A stretch of DNA of 44,677 bases from Nymphaea colorata (Eukaryota; Streptophyta; Magnoliopsida; Nymphaeales; Nymphaeaceae): assembly GCF_008831285.2 (NCBI RefSeq), contig NW_022204638.1:1-44677 (forward strand), in the 5' to 3' direction. Position numbers and translations under genes: made by a program. The notes under the pieces were generated by a model, which did no database searches, was not told the origin of the DNA, and saw only the letters and a list, made by a program, of their open reading frames with translations. This document shows, one piece after another, positions 34,471 to 44,677 of the stretch (position 1 is the stretch's first letter; every line of letters begins with the position of its first letter).

Positions 34471-35590
34471 AGAGACTTATATTCTCCTTTTGTGTGGTTT
34501 TAATATTCACCTTTGGATTAGTTTTACATGTTGACTAATTCTTTTGTTTTAGTTAAGAAAGGAAAATGTCCTCAGTTTTGGTGTTTGTGAATGATTCTGA
34601 TAACCTTATCTTCTACATCCTTAATTTTTATCTTTGAGATGTCTCCACAAAATCTTCACCTTATGGGCAGAATTCCATAATCAATCCTGCATGTTGCCGC
34701 ATCAAAAACCCTGAGATACATTTTTATATATATCAGCCATTGACATTTTTGAGACCATACTCTTCAACTTGGTTCAACTTAAAAGCTCATATTGGTTGTC
34801 AGTTCAGAATACCTTTTACATATATGTAGCTATTAGTGAGTTACATCTTTCTAGTTAAACTTATCCCCACAATCTTGATCTAGATAACTTTGGAGTTTGT
34901 ACCGGAGCCATTAATAAGCAGTTTTTCCTTTTTAATTATATTTTCCTGATAATATTTTCAATTTGATGGGATAATTTCATCATTTGGATGATTACTTTTA
35001 TACTTTTGATGAGAACAAGTGTTTGTTTGAAAAACAAAAGGAAAAGTTGGACATTTGGTGTTTTTCAAAAGGAATTGTCTCTTATTTTTCTCATTTCATT
35101 TAAGGAGCAGTCTTTGTAAACATTGAAAACATTATTGGTGTGGATTCTTAGATTTAAATACATTGAGATCACACAAAGTGGCTGGGAAGACATATATACG
35201 TTACTTTTTTTACGTTTTAATTAAAAAAAAAAAACCCCAAGTGTTAAACTGTTTTTAAATCCAATGTACAGCTTGTACTGGACTTTTTGTAAGTGAGATA
35301 GATCTGTATGATTGATGTATACATTATGAAGAATTTTTTGATGGAGGAGCAGGATCTATAACGCAAGCCGAAGCTGCATGTATAAGGGATTATGAACAAA
35401 TCATCTTTACTTTACTATACGCAACTAAAGTCTTCCCTGATTAGGTCCTGCATTTAATTTTTTATAAAGAACGGGTCAACCTGACCTCTACTGAAACCCA
35501 AAAGATTGCATGCTAATAATTGAATAAAATAAAAGGGTCTTCACTGGAATTGTGTACAAAACAACGGGTCAACGTCAAATTTCCCAATAC
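34471..35590. other. no gene seen
   Basis: No coding feature was seen. TTTATAAAG near 35460 is a TATA-like word upstream of the candidate gene at 35600. Confidence 0.4.
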
Positions 35591-35599
35591 AGGTATAAG

Positions 35600-36115
35600 T
35601 GGCTCTTTTTCGACTTCTTTTCCATTTCCTTCTCTCATTTTATCTCTCCTCACTCTCTTGAATCTTGTTTGTCCCCTTCTATTTTTGAGGATTTTACATT
35701 GAGCAGCTGGAAGCATCTACTGTCACCAGCCATCTGTGGTGATCGGTGAGCAGACCAGAGCTTGAGCAGCAGCAGTAAAAACCCAACAACAACAGGTATT
35801 AATTTTTCTTTCTCTCTTCCTCAAGTTTCTTCTTCATTTCTTGCTCTGAGGGTGTCCTAAGGCGAAATCCGGTGTGTCATTTTTTTATTTCTTTTTCGAT
35901 CAGTTTTCCCCTTTCTTGTTTTCTTGCTGATCTGGCAGATGCCCGGATCAGTTATTTTTTTCTTTTTTCTTTTGTTGCTCGTACTACACCCTGCAGGAGT
36001 TCATTATCAACTGACCCCACCTGATGACAAAGAAGTAGCAGATTTGGCTGAAGAAGAGATTCTGCACTCTGGGGTTATCTTCTTCCTTAGTCAAACAGAG
36101 TCCACCTGGGGATAG
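35600..36115 (+). CDS. possible small secreted-peptide gene with 5'UTR intron
   Basis: A pyrimidine-rich leader (about 35600-35795) ends ACAACAACAG|GTATTA. A 143-nt intron (35796-35938) with a T-rich tail ends GATCTGGCAG. ATG follows at once (35939). The frame encodes 58 residues: MPGSVIFFFFLLLLVLHPAG is a textbook signal peptide. VHYQLTPPDDKEVADLAEEE follows, then ILHSGVIFFLSQTESTWG and TAG (36113-36115). The acidic mature part would be secreted. No family was recognised. The last 12 or so residues may be read-through past a donor I could not place, so the real protein may continue in later exons; an exon-like block lies at about 36284-36314 (ATTCAG to GCGAAG|GTAAAA). The ATG is preferred over an upstream TTG because it directly follows the acceptor. 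Confidence 0.4.
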
Positions 36116-37110
36116 TAAAAATGTACTTTTTTTTATTCATTTATGCCCTTTTCTGTTGTTCTGGAGCACAAAGGCTCTATGTGGCACAGGAATTGCACCT
36201 CTGGTCCTAAAATATCACATACCATGCACTATATATGAATGAATGATGGCTTCAATGAAATTTTTATTTCAACATCCATTCAGGAGGGCTCTAGGCATGT
36301 CTTGATGAGCGAAGGTAAAAGGTGTGCTCGACAAAAGAAAAAAACTAGTATCTTGATGAAATCCCAGTCAAAACCGTATTGTGGTTGGTAACCTCTTCTA
36401 ATTTGTTTTTTCACTTTGACCAGTTATTCCTCACTCTATATAATCTCATTGGCTGGTCGTGCCAAAATGACAGAACCACATATCATGGTTGGTAACCTCT
36501 TCTAATTTGTCTCTTTATTAATTGTTAGTTCATGAGAATTTTTAAATAGAAAAATGTAGAAAAAGCTCAACATAGCGATATAATTAGAGCCGATTTACCC
36601 CATTAATGGTACAATTCCCATACCCATATCAAGAAAATCCTTCATTTTCTACCTAGTTATCACTTTTATTTCATTTTCATCATCAACAACGTTGTCATAT
36701 TGCAGCTATTTTTACTTACCTTTGTGGGATTTTATGTTTACATTTAAAATTACTGTTTACATTTGGCAAAACACTAAGGTTACTATTATTGTACCAAAAC
36801 ATTTTTTAATATGCATTTATAAACAAATTTAAGAGGCCGATGCATAGATACGGCATGCCCTACGATTGTAATCTATACTAATTTCAATAGGCAACATTGA
36901 CAAGTTCATATTAAGAGATTGTAAGGTGGTCATATTACTAATGAAAGAAAATTATGTTTAATTTCAAGATCTGTTAGAAAAGGTAGTCATACTATTAATT
37001 AATCAATTTTTGCATTTAGAAGATTAGGCTCCTAGTGCTCATCATTGGGAGTGGTATAGAAAATTGAGCAAGAATAATTGGTAATGCTTTTAATATATAA
37101 AAGATTATAT
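36116..37110. other. no gene seen; 24-bp direct repeat
   Basis: GGTTGGTAACCTCTTCTAAT followed by TTGT occurs at about 36384 and again at about 36486. Nothing else is supported. Confidence 0.5.
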
Positions 37111-37119
37111 CGAACCTAA

Positions 37120-37770
37120 AAAAATTATTGAGTTCATCAAGTTTAATTGAGTTGAGTTCATGTAACTTGAACTCAACTTGTTTATATGCTGGAAATGGAT
37201 TCTTTTTGCAAATGAGTCGAGCTCAAGTCGAGGTTTGCGGAGTGAATTTGTGTCTACCTTGAGTTCTCTTGACTTGTTGTACAACCATATCCACTTTGAC
37301 ACACCCAAATGGGCTTGTCCCCTATTTATAATGGTGAACATGTTGGAGGTGGGAGGCTTCCAATTAAGGATGCCATGAATATGTCGGCCTTGAATCAGAT
37401 AACTGACAGAATTGTTTCGAAAAGATCAGAAGAAGAAAAAATTTAATATTTACTTCAGAAATCAGATCAGTTCAGATTTAAGAAATAATATTCGATCAAA
37501 TTTACATTTAGATATACATAAATATCCAATTGAATTCAAATTCGTATTTAGTTTTAAACAAAAATCCTATATTCGATGCCCTCACAATGTGAAAATCGAC
37601 CAAAATTGGATTCAGACTCAGACATGAATATAAAAAACAGATTCGAATTAGATTCAAAATTTGAAATTTGATTTGGGATTCAGATTTGAATACGACATTT
37701 CTTTCATTCATATTAAAATCTGGATTTGAATCCAAGTATATGAATATTTGAAAAAGCAGATACGGTTAAT
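37120..37770. repeat. GAGTTCA / GATTTGAAT word-rich repetitive DNA
   Basis: 37120-37260 is rich in GAGTTCA, AACTCAA and GAGTCGAGCTCAAGTCG, like 10340-10680. 37440-37745 is rich in GATTCAAAT and ATTTGAAT words, partly inverted to each other (GGATTTGAATCC near 37722). Both look transposon-derived; the family is unknown. Confidence 0.45.
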
Positions 37771-37789
37771 AGAAGAACAATCTCCATCC

Positions 37790-39190
37790 ATCTTCATCTA
37801 ATCACTATTAATGTTACATCATTTGATATAGCTCTAAGTCAAACGAGTTTGAGAGTAAAATCTCATTCATGATTCTAGTTGAAATGTTCGTTAAGTCATG
37901 CCATCCATTGAGTGCAGCCTTTTAGCAACCATCATTGCCATGTACCTCTCAATTTTGTCATTAGAGTTTTTTCAGTCTTAAATGCCTATTTACATCATAT
38001 GTGTTTAACTGTTTTAGATAGAGCGACAAGGTCCCACACTTGAGTTTTAGCCGTAGAGTTAACTCTTCTTTCATGGCTTTTATCCAATGTGCAGATTGCA
38101 TACACTCAATAGTTTCCATAAAGGTGATTGGATCATCATCATCTATGAAATCATTGGGCTCCTATAAGTGCACCACATAATCTAGATGAATAACAAATCT
38201 TATTGTCAATGACATGAACAATAAAATATGTAACCTTTTGACCTTTCTGGATAACCAATTAAGAAGCTACTAATTGTTATAGGGTCAAAAGCCTTTATGT
38301 GAGGGTTATATAATTTGGCTCCTGCTGGATAACTCCTAATGTGCACATATAATCATGGAGGTTTCTGCCTGCCAATAACTATAAGGAGTTTTAGAAACAA
38401 CTTTAGCACGTACATTATTCAAATTGTGTGCAGCTATCCTTAAAAGCCTCACTCCACAACACAATAAAGAGTGGTGAATAATTCAACATAACATAAAAGC
38501 CTGCAAGGTATCGGCAATATACACAGTGTCACTCGAAGTAACCCACCTGTTATTAACTGGAATATTAATCAAGTTACATTCATGAGAAATTAATGATACA
38601 TTATCTTTCCTAGCCAACAGTTCACATACTTTTCACAATTTGTCTTTTATGTCATTTCTTCTTGCAGAAGAAGCACTTCATAGAAGAGACACCTTTTTGA
38701 GGCTTGATAGATTGGTTAGATGTTCATGTAGCGGACTTTTAGCCTTTTTCTTTATGACATTCTTCTTTGGTCCAATTTTATGTTGACTTTTATGAGAAGC
38801 CACATGTGCACTATGCACATTCTAAATCTTCAATCTCTCTTCTTCCTCAACACACTTGGACATCAAATCATTGAATGTCTATCCATCATTATGCATGTTG
38901 TAAGAGATGTTGAAAGAACCTTATTCAGCAGGTGGAAATGATAGAATCAAGTGGACTAAGAGGACCAAAGGAGTTAGCAACTCTAGACTACAGAACCAGC
39001 AAGCGAAAGCGATTAGATCGCTCACACTTTTCAAAGATTGCTTTCTCATATGTTGTCTTTTTATTAGTTAAAAGGGCAGACTCATTTACATGAAGTGTTA
39101 GGTATAGATCCATATATCCGAATGTCAACAGTACACTTTCTTCCCAATGGTAGAATTAGATCCATCAAAAATGAGAATATTACTTGAGCT
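37790..39190 (-). pseudogene. decayed Ty1/copia gag-pol, internally deleted
   Basis: Read on the minus strand from 39190 down: Gag-like ILIFDGSNSTIGKKVY and TYEKAIFEKCERSNRFRLL; Gag C-terminus MSKCVEEEERLKI (near 38865); zinc knuckle CFFCKKK-H (38683-38634, its Gly codon now a stop); protease-linker wording NNRWVTSSDTVYIADTLQAF (about 38560-38500). Then, with almost no gap, come integrase C-terminal pieces AAH-LNNVRAKVVSKTPYSYW (about 38440-38370) and IGYPERSKGYIFYC (about 38258-38220). Reverse-transcriptase start pieces follow: MQSAHWIKAMKEEL (38100-38057), NDKIERY (near 37965) and FDLELYQM (near 37825). Stops and frameshifts are frequent. The protease and integrase core, normally several hundred residues, is missing, and the element ends within RT. 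Confidence 0.85.
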
Positions 39191-39229
39191 ATAAAAAAAT
39201 AATAGAATTAGGCAATGCAAGTGACAAAA

Positions 39230-39830
39230 GATATACGTGACCATTCATGCTTGATCAATACATTGAAATAACAAATCTAATAATAAGGCCCTTTATATTT
39301 TTTTCCCTAAGAAAGTGTGAGAGGCCATTGCGGCCTCACTTTGGTGATAAACCACGACATAACAATACACTTTACTCCCCCTACACTGTCGGAAGGGTGG
39401 GCAAAAGCCCTCCCCTTCTCCATTATGATAGGAAGGGCCCTCCCCATTTTGTCATCTTTTTCACAACGGACAAGGCCCCTGACGGGGTCTGTTGTGCTTG
39501 TGCTGCGCAAGGCAAAGAGACGCGAGGCTGCCTGGGTATGTGTTCCTCATCTGCTTCTCTCCCTCTTGTCCAGAAGGAGGCACTGCTATCGATGGAAAAG
39601 AAAAATGCCGGCCTGCCACTTGGTGGCCCATGCCCTCCTTTTTCGTGGGTGGTTTCCATCAGTGATAGAGAGAAGGGCTTCCACACTCCATTGATTTGCT
39701 TCGAGGAGGGCCCAACGGCCTTCCATCTATGTCTCTTTCTCGTATACCTGAAGAGGGGTTTGCTGGCGGAGGAGACAGAGCCCCTCGCTAGCAACCCCTT
39801 CTTATTTTATTTTTAAAATACTAAAGAGTT
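39230..39830. other. GC-rich segment inside the copia leader, origin unknown
   Basis: Between the primer-binding site (39972) and gag (about 39190) lie nearly 800 bp, far more than a usual copia leader. From about 39300 to 39800 it is clearly richer in G and C than its surroundings. Long frames are open on both strands (+ 39247-39816, + 39317-39694, - 39794-39423). None shows a domain I recognise. Overlapping open frames are expected when GC is high, so I do not call a gene. It may be an insertion or transduced host sequence. Confidence 0.45.
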
Positions 39831-39971
39831 ACAAGAGAGAGAGGGAATGCAGAGACAGATAGTGTGAAAGAGCGCGAGAGCGAGAGAGTTTTGAAATGGC
39901 CAGTGACAATCTGCCGTCCTCTCTCTCAATAACAAACAGACAGTACATGATGCACAGGAGTGTAGAACATG

Positions 39972-39985
39972 TCTTTAATACCAAT
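39972..39985 (-). promoter_or_regulatory. degenerate copia primer-binding site
   Basis: Next to the LTR edge the minus strand reads TTGGTATTAAAGAC. The usual copia site complementary to initiator tRNA-Met is TGGTATCAGAGC, so the start matches and the rest is mutated. Confidence 0.6.
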
Positions 39986-40479
39986 TGTTGGAGTTTTGAA
40001 GTAATACTACCCTTTAAATGCACGTGCTCAAGCATAAAAATAAATATATAAGACTTATACTGGTTCCTGCCATAGTTGACAAAGAGAAGAATGAAGACGA
40101 ATGACCTCCTCAGCCAACGACCACGGTCGATGAGCACGAACTCAGAATACCAAAGGTGAGTAGGGATAGATCCTCATAAATTTTCCACCTCTATTGAACC
40201 ACTCTTACATCATGTGGTATTCAGCAGAGAGTTTGCAGCACTTGAATCGGACGATCGAGGTGGAGCTGAAACAATAAGAGAATGCCATGGAAGCACTGAT
40301 AATAAGTGAAATAGATCAACCGTGGTTCGAACACGGAGTTCGTTCCAATTCCGTGGTTGGGACACAGAACGCTGCCCTCCCGCGGTTCGGACACGTTACA
40401 GATTGGTCCAATGACGTATATATGAAGTCTACTGATGTGTTCAATCATATTTGCAGATGATTTTGCGGCTATAACAACA
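39986..40479 (-). mobile_element. copia 5' LTR (494 bp), only LTR present
   Basis: On the minus strand it starts TGTTGTTATAG (40479) and ends AAAACTCCAACA (39986), giving short inverted ends TGTTG/CAACA. It is followed by the primer-binding site and then gag. A TATATATTTATTTTTATGC word lies near 40050 on the minus strand, a possible TATA region. Three GGTTCGGACACG-like words lie at 40320-40395. The partner LTR would lie below 37790 and is absent. Confidence 0.65.
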
Positions 40480-40837
40480 TATTCTTGTATTAAAGTACAA
40501 GGTTATCACATTTTTTTCAATAAAAATATGCTCACTTTTCAATAGGAAGTATCTGAAAATCACCAAAAGCAAATCGAAGCAAGAATTTGTCGTCCAAAAT
40601 TCAAGCTTTCCTTACGGTACTGAAAAGCAAGAACATAGTAACATACTGTCTTGATCAAATTGCTGTTTTGACACAGGCACACAGTGTCGACTTCAAAAAC
40701 ACCCAATCTCGATGTGATAACCAAACAGGTGGGGATAACAACATAGACTTATTCTAGAAATCAACCGCCAGGTAATGTAACAAAATCAAGAAGTAAAATG
40801 CAATAATGGCACACACATTATGTCTATATAAAAATGG
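40480..40837. other. no gene seen
   Basis: Flanking DNA beyond the LTR; no feature is supported. Confidence 0.4.
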
Positions 40838-40965
40838 GCACCCGGCTTGGCCAGGCTCGACAATTTTTAATTAATTTTAAATAAATAAATGCATATATAT
40901 AATATTTTTCTTATATATTTTTTTGATTAAAATTTGACTGGGCCGGGCCAAGCCCCACTTTTGTT
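40838..40965 (+). repeat. dispersed AT-core repeat, copy 2, with GC-rich inverted ends
   Basis: The head CCCGGCTTGGCCAGGCTCGA and tail ACTGGGCCGGGCCAAGCCCC are partly reverse-complementary. Between them lies the AT core shared with 25935-26045. Together they resemble a short foldback or miniature element. Confidence 0.5.
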
Positions 40966-41412
40966 ATTTTGATGCTATTTAGTACTAAGCAATGATTAAA
41001 ATAAGAAGACCAAAATTAATGATTATGGTGCATCTAGGAGGAACACACCTGTCTTAACTAAAAAAATTACAAAATAGAAAAAATATATGTATACATCTGA
41101 GATGAAAATTACTTCATTCTAAATAGTGCAATTCTTGTTTTATATTATCATTTTCCAATTACTCTTAATATTCATTCCTTTTCAATTCTCATGGAGATTG
41201 ACCAATTCGGTACCATTTTTTGGCAAAGTATTTTAATTGGCCCTTAAGTTGACCGGCCAACAAAATAGTTTTTGGATTAACACTTGTGAAACAGTGTTTG
41301 AAATGCGATGGACTGAAATTAAGTGGATTCTCTCCAAGAAAAGCTCATGATTTGGGTTAGTAATATTACTTGATAAGCTGATAAATATGGACCAAGAACC
41401 AAAGAGGCGCTT

Positions 41413-41676
41413 TTGTTTAACAAGAAAGTGTTAAGAGCGAAGGTTGGAGATGCAAATAAACCACCACTAAAATACCAAGCTGATCAAAGACCGGGAAGTC
41501 GTCTTGTCGATGGCGAACTTGGTCGTTCCAACTCAACGCATGGTCGATCAGTAGAGCAAGTACGACTCCGGCTGATGGGAGGAGCAGCTGGTCATGGTGC
41601 CCACCAGATGGGGAGGGGAGGAGAGGTCCGAGAAGAAGAGCGGCTAGGAAAGGGCAGGGGAGTAAGTGGGAACTGA
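41413..41676. other. GC-rich block with open frames on both strands, coding doubtful
   Basis: The plus frame (87 codons) is Gly/Arg-rich; the minus frame (41770-41417) is Leu/Pro-rich. Neither has a known motif or convincing splice sites. It may be the leader or first exon of a decayed gene. Confidence 0.2.
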
Positions 41677-41679
41677 TGT

Positions 41680-42640
41680 TGTGAATGTGAAGTGACCAGA
41701 ATCCCTCATATGTGAAAATAAAAACCCTCATAAGATGCCTTGAACAATGGTTTTTTCTTTGGTCAGGCAAAGGGTGTGTCTATTTGGTTGTTGGGACGTT
41801 GTATCAAGACGTAGATGTGGTAAAAATTGTGATCTTGATTTCATAATAGAAACAAGAAAGTAACAATCTCATTAGAATTCAAAATGGTTTTCACATGCTC
41901 AACAAGTGCAGGGAGGGATCAACCATTTCAAGATAGAAGTTAACCTTTCAACTACAAAGAGAACTGGGCCTATTGTGATATTAGATGGTCCTGACCGATG
42001 TGAGTCATGGTAGGACCAAAAGTCGTTATGTGCATAACAGTTGAAAAAACATTATAGTTATATTTTGCCAAAACAGTAAACACCCACTTGCAATGCCATC
42101 ATAAAATGGTATTGCTCACACATTCGTTGAAAATGATGACAACAAAAACAAAGTGTCCGCATCATAAGCTATTAGAAAATAAATCAGTTGCCACATGAAC
42201 ACATTGTGTTTGTTTAAACACTGGTGACCAAGTATTTGCATTTAACATACCATAACTATAAAGGACAGTTTACCCATGACTGCAGCTCAATATTCAATTA
42301 TTTGCCACAGTTGTACGATTGAAAAACGTTTGATAGTAAAGTAATAACTCAAATATCAAAACTGAAATCAGAACCAGCATTTCAGCAAATACATTTAAGT
42401 AGCTTACCTATCCACTGAAAAATCCTAATTCTTCAAGTCTCAACGAGAATTAATTCTATTTCATAACAAATAAATGTCTGAAACACCCTTTTTTACCCTA
42501 AGGAAAACCAAAAAGAGGGTTAGCAATTAGACAAATTTTATAAAGTTCATAAAATGCCAAGGAAAACCCACAGATGCCATACAAATTATTGAAAAACTTC
42601 AATTATGACAAGAACTAAAGGAAAATAAACATAGAGAAGG
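41680..42640. other. no gene seen; carries one copy of an end-of-window repeat
   Basis: At about 42072-42210 lies AACAGTAAACACCCACTTGC with GCATCATAAGCTATTAGAAA and ATAAATCAGTTGCCACATGA. A related block starts at 44605. Confidence 0.5.
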
Positions 42641-42645
42641 CTTAC

Positions 42646-42714
42646 ATTGAGTAAGATGGAGAGCAAGATTGCTCTTCTTGACTCCTTAAGTATTTCCCGG
42701 GTTTCTGCCTTCAT
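42646..42714 (-). CDS. possible first coding exon (-), unidentified
   Basis: ATG at 42714 opens MKAETREILKESRRAILLSI, LLN. The exon ends at a strong donor CTCAAT|GTAAGC (42646). The reading is basic and amphipathic, then hydrophobic, as in a membrane or organelle-directed N-terminus. I could not find the next exon downstream on the minus strand, nor a family. It may be a solitary fragment. Confidence 0.25.
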
Positions 42715-42719
42715 CTATC

Positions 42720-43569
42720 TAAAATGTTGCTTTCTTGCCATTTTGGAATTGTCACATTCTTGCCCACTAAGTTATTTGTAAAGTGAGATAAGGCACTAAA
42801 TATCACCAAAGTGAGCTGGGAGAAATTTCAGAGAGAGAGAGAGAGCAGAAAGTTGCAGATATTCACTGCCAGCCCTAAGAAGATTGTCAAACAAAATGGT
42901 CAAAGGAACAGATCACAAGACATGACGTTATCAAGGACAAACGGTCCTCTCCTGAACAAACATATTGAACTAGAGATTGAGTGATCAATCCACGAAGATG
43001 GCACAAACAACTCACAAAGCTATAACAAAAACAACAACATCAATGAATTCAAGAGTGTGAATCCAAAGGAGAATTTGAAAATTCAATGAATCACACACTA
43101 AACGATCTTCCAGCAACTCTATCACCGAAACCAAAAATCCAACCAGAAATCCCAGAGTTACACACCAAAACAGACGAAGTTGGAAAATTTTTTCATGTCC
43201 AACAAATTAGAACGAGAAGGAACAAAACAATCATGAATACATCCAATCCATGGGCATACTGAATGGTTTCCACAAATCCAGTCACCTGAAGCCCAATGGA
43301 CCTAGAAATTCCAAACATTCTTCAACAGAGTTTCTTGAAAAAAGATCAAGCAAGAAACAACTACTAGGCTTATCAACTAAATCAGTCGATTGAGAATGAA
43401 GGACACCAAAAGGAAGAGCAAGAAAGAACTAAATTCATACACATCAAATACGATCAGTACCTAAGTTTCAATCAATCTCAGGCTCTCAAAATAATTTTAA
43501 AAACAAGACCGACAAAAAAAATTACTAATCGGCAAGGCCGCTTGTGTCAGCTGGTCTGGGTTCGGGTAC
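42720..43569. other. no gene seen
   Basis: A-rich DNA on the plus strand with a GA run near 42829-42845. No gene could be supported. Confidence 0.4.
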
Positions 43570-43596
43570 CCTGGGCGGCTTGGCCCGCCGCCCAGG
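43570..43596. repeat. GC-rich perfect hairpin
   Basis: CCTGGGCGGC (43570-43579) and GCCGCCCAGG (43587-43596) pair exactly around TTGGCCC. It lies in a short GC-rich island (43535-43640) in AT-rich DNA. The TTGGCCC wording recalls the GC ends of the element at 40838. Confidence 0.85.
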
Positions 43597-43639
43597 TCTA
43601 CGTGTCAGTGCTCTGATGCTCTCTCTCTTCCCGGCCTCT

Positions 43640-44277
43640 TGCTTTTGGCAGGAAATTTTTGAGAGAACCTTAGCATTTGGCAGGGTTATTATAGAAAATT
43701 TTCACGTCGTCCTTGTTAACTTGCTGTAATTTTGAAAAGTGCCTTCACATTTTAATTTCTTAATAGAAACCTTCTCTTTCCCACCAACTGCTTAACAGGT
43801 ATTTGCTTTATTTAAAAATTTGATCGTTACATTTTGTCAAAACTCTTCTATATCGCAAAATATGGCCATTTATTTAGTGAGTAAAATAAGCACTCGAAGT
43901 CTGGAATTTCCAATTTTACAAGATAAAAAAATCACCAACGTCCAATGCAATAGATCAACATTTATAAGAATAAAAAATATGTAGCCTTCTCAAGTTATAA
44001 ATTAATTTATACAACTAAACACTCAACATTTCTTAAAACATCTCAAACACATCTATGTGGCTGCTTTTAGACAAAAAACCAAATGAATTAAAACCATGAG
44101 CTGGCCGCTCTTCCACTGATTCTCATAAGTCATTCTTATTGGTATACCATCCTTTTTCTCTCTTTGTTTAATTTTGATATAGAAAGAGGATGCTGAGATG
44201 AAGATGAATACAATCAAATTTTCATATTAAAAGAACTAGAGATTCATTCTCTTTTTTCCTCTCTGCTTTTTCCATAT

Positions 44278-44280
<3 letters not shown>
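43640..44280. other. no gene seen
   Basis: AT-rich DNA without a supported feature. Confidence 0.4.
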
Positions 44281-44284
<4 letters not shown>

Positions 44285-44315
<31 letters not shown>

Positions 44316-44329
44316 GAGAGAGAGAGAGG
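44285..44329. repeat. (TA)n(GA)n microsatellite
   Basis: About 14 TA units, then AATA, then about 7 GA units. Confidence 0.95.
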
Positions 44330-44342
44330 AGTGAAAATGGTA

Positions 44343-44600
44343 CGTACTTGACCATTTGATTTTTCCAGGATAAAAGTTGAGAGAAATTCAAAGAGAGAAA
44401 AGGTGATGTTTTAGTCTTTGGCCATTAAAAAAATGGAAAATAGCCTGATATCTTGGAAAAAAATGAAAAAAAGGCTGATTTAGAAATAGAGAAATTGGTA
44501 GGCACGTGACCATTTGATTTTTCCAAGAGAAAAGTGAGAGAGAAAGTCAAAGAGAAAAGAAGAGGTGATATTTTAGTCTTTGGCCGTTAAAGCACAATCG
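44343..44600 (+). repeat. tandem duplication, period about 160 bp
   Basis: ACCATTTGATTTTTCCAGGA followed by GTGATGTTTTAGTCTTTGGC occurs at about 44350-44425. ACCATTTGATTTTTCCAAGA followed by GTGATATTTTAGTCTTTGGC occurs at about 44509-44586. Confidence 0.9.
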
Positions 44601-44604
44601 CTTA

Positions 44605-44677
44605 AACAGTAAACAACCACTTGTAAACAGTCTGCATCATAAGCTACTTGCTAATAAATCAGTTTCACATGAGAACA
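44605..44677 (+). repeat. direct repeat of 42072-42210, running off the window
   Basis: AACAGTAAACAACCACTTGT, GCATCATAAGCTACTTGCTA and ATAAATCAGTTTCACATGAG match the block at 42072 in order and orientation, with a deletion between the first two words. The spacing is about 2.5 kb, and the repeat continues past the window end. Confidence 0.8.

Noticed and set aside
39247-39816. 189-codon plus frame as a real gene
   Set aside because: GC-rich DNA is open on both strands here, no motif is recognisable, and it lies inside a dead retrotransposon's leader.
40310-40400. tRNA-like GGTTCGAACAC words
   Set aside because: Only T-arm-like words repeated inside the LTR; no acceptor stem or anticodon arm could be drawn.
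1-44677. CRISPR arrays, bacterial operons or ribosomal RNA
   Set aside because: The window is plant nuclear DNA with introns and plant transposons; no such structures were seen.

Overview
This is nuclear DNA of a flowering plant. It is AT-rich and full of microsatellites and transposon remains. The protein relics include plant-specific families (an L-type lectin receptor kinase and a GDPDL/SHV3-type glycerophosphodiester phosphodiesterase-like protein), and introns are of plant type. The sequence alone does not give the species. I found no complete, convincingly functional protein gene. The window is an intergenic, repeat-built stretch holding several broken gene copies, and many open frames in it are chance.

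Layout. 1-2966: two gene relics, a DnaJ J-domain piece with one intron kept (+, about 653-869) and one exon of a GDPDL protein (-, 1446-1667). 2967-17473: the dominant structure, a very large imperfect inverted repeat. The left arm (2967-8789) is the reverse complement of the right arm (12098-17473) in one collinear order, with arms of about 5.8 and 5.4 kb. The 3.3 kb spacer holds a lectin receptor kinase pseudogene (10956-12033) with a stop in its signal peptide, a frameshift before the lectin domain and no kinase domain. 17474-21419: miniature-element fragments and small tandem repeats.

21423-25304: a 3.9 kb DNA transposon with matching 20-bp ends (one mismatch) and a CTA target duplication, of PIF/Harbinger type. 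It shows no transposase but carries exon-like pieces, including two minus-strand exons that splice in frame, so it looks like a gene-capturing (Pack-type) element. It sits close to two putative exons of a minus-strand transcript (25364-25670).

25700-37780: mostly unassigned DNA with dispersed repeats, a roughly 0.6-0.7 kb tandem duplication (29709-30967), scattered exon-like pieces on the plus strand (28.1-32.1 kb), and a possible small secreted-peptide gene with a 5'UTR intron (about 35600-36115). 37790-40479: a decayed minus-strand Ty1/copia element with one LTR, primer-binding site, gag, zinc knuckle, integrase C-terminus and start of reverse transcriptase. Its protease/integrase core is deleted and a GC-rich segment lies in its leader. 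40480-44677: unassigned DNA with a possible first exon (-, 42646-42714), a GC hairpin and repeats that run off the window end.

No operon or pathway links these features; what they share is duplication, capture and decay. All repeat and homology calls were made by eye, without alignment software.
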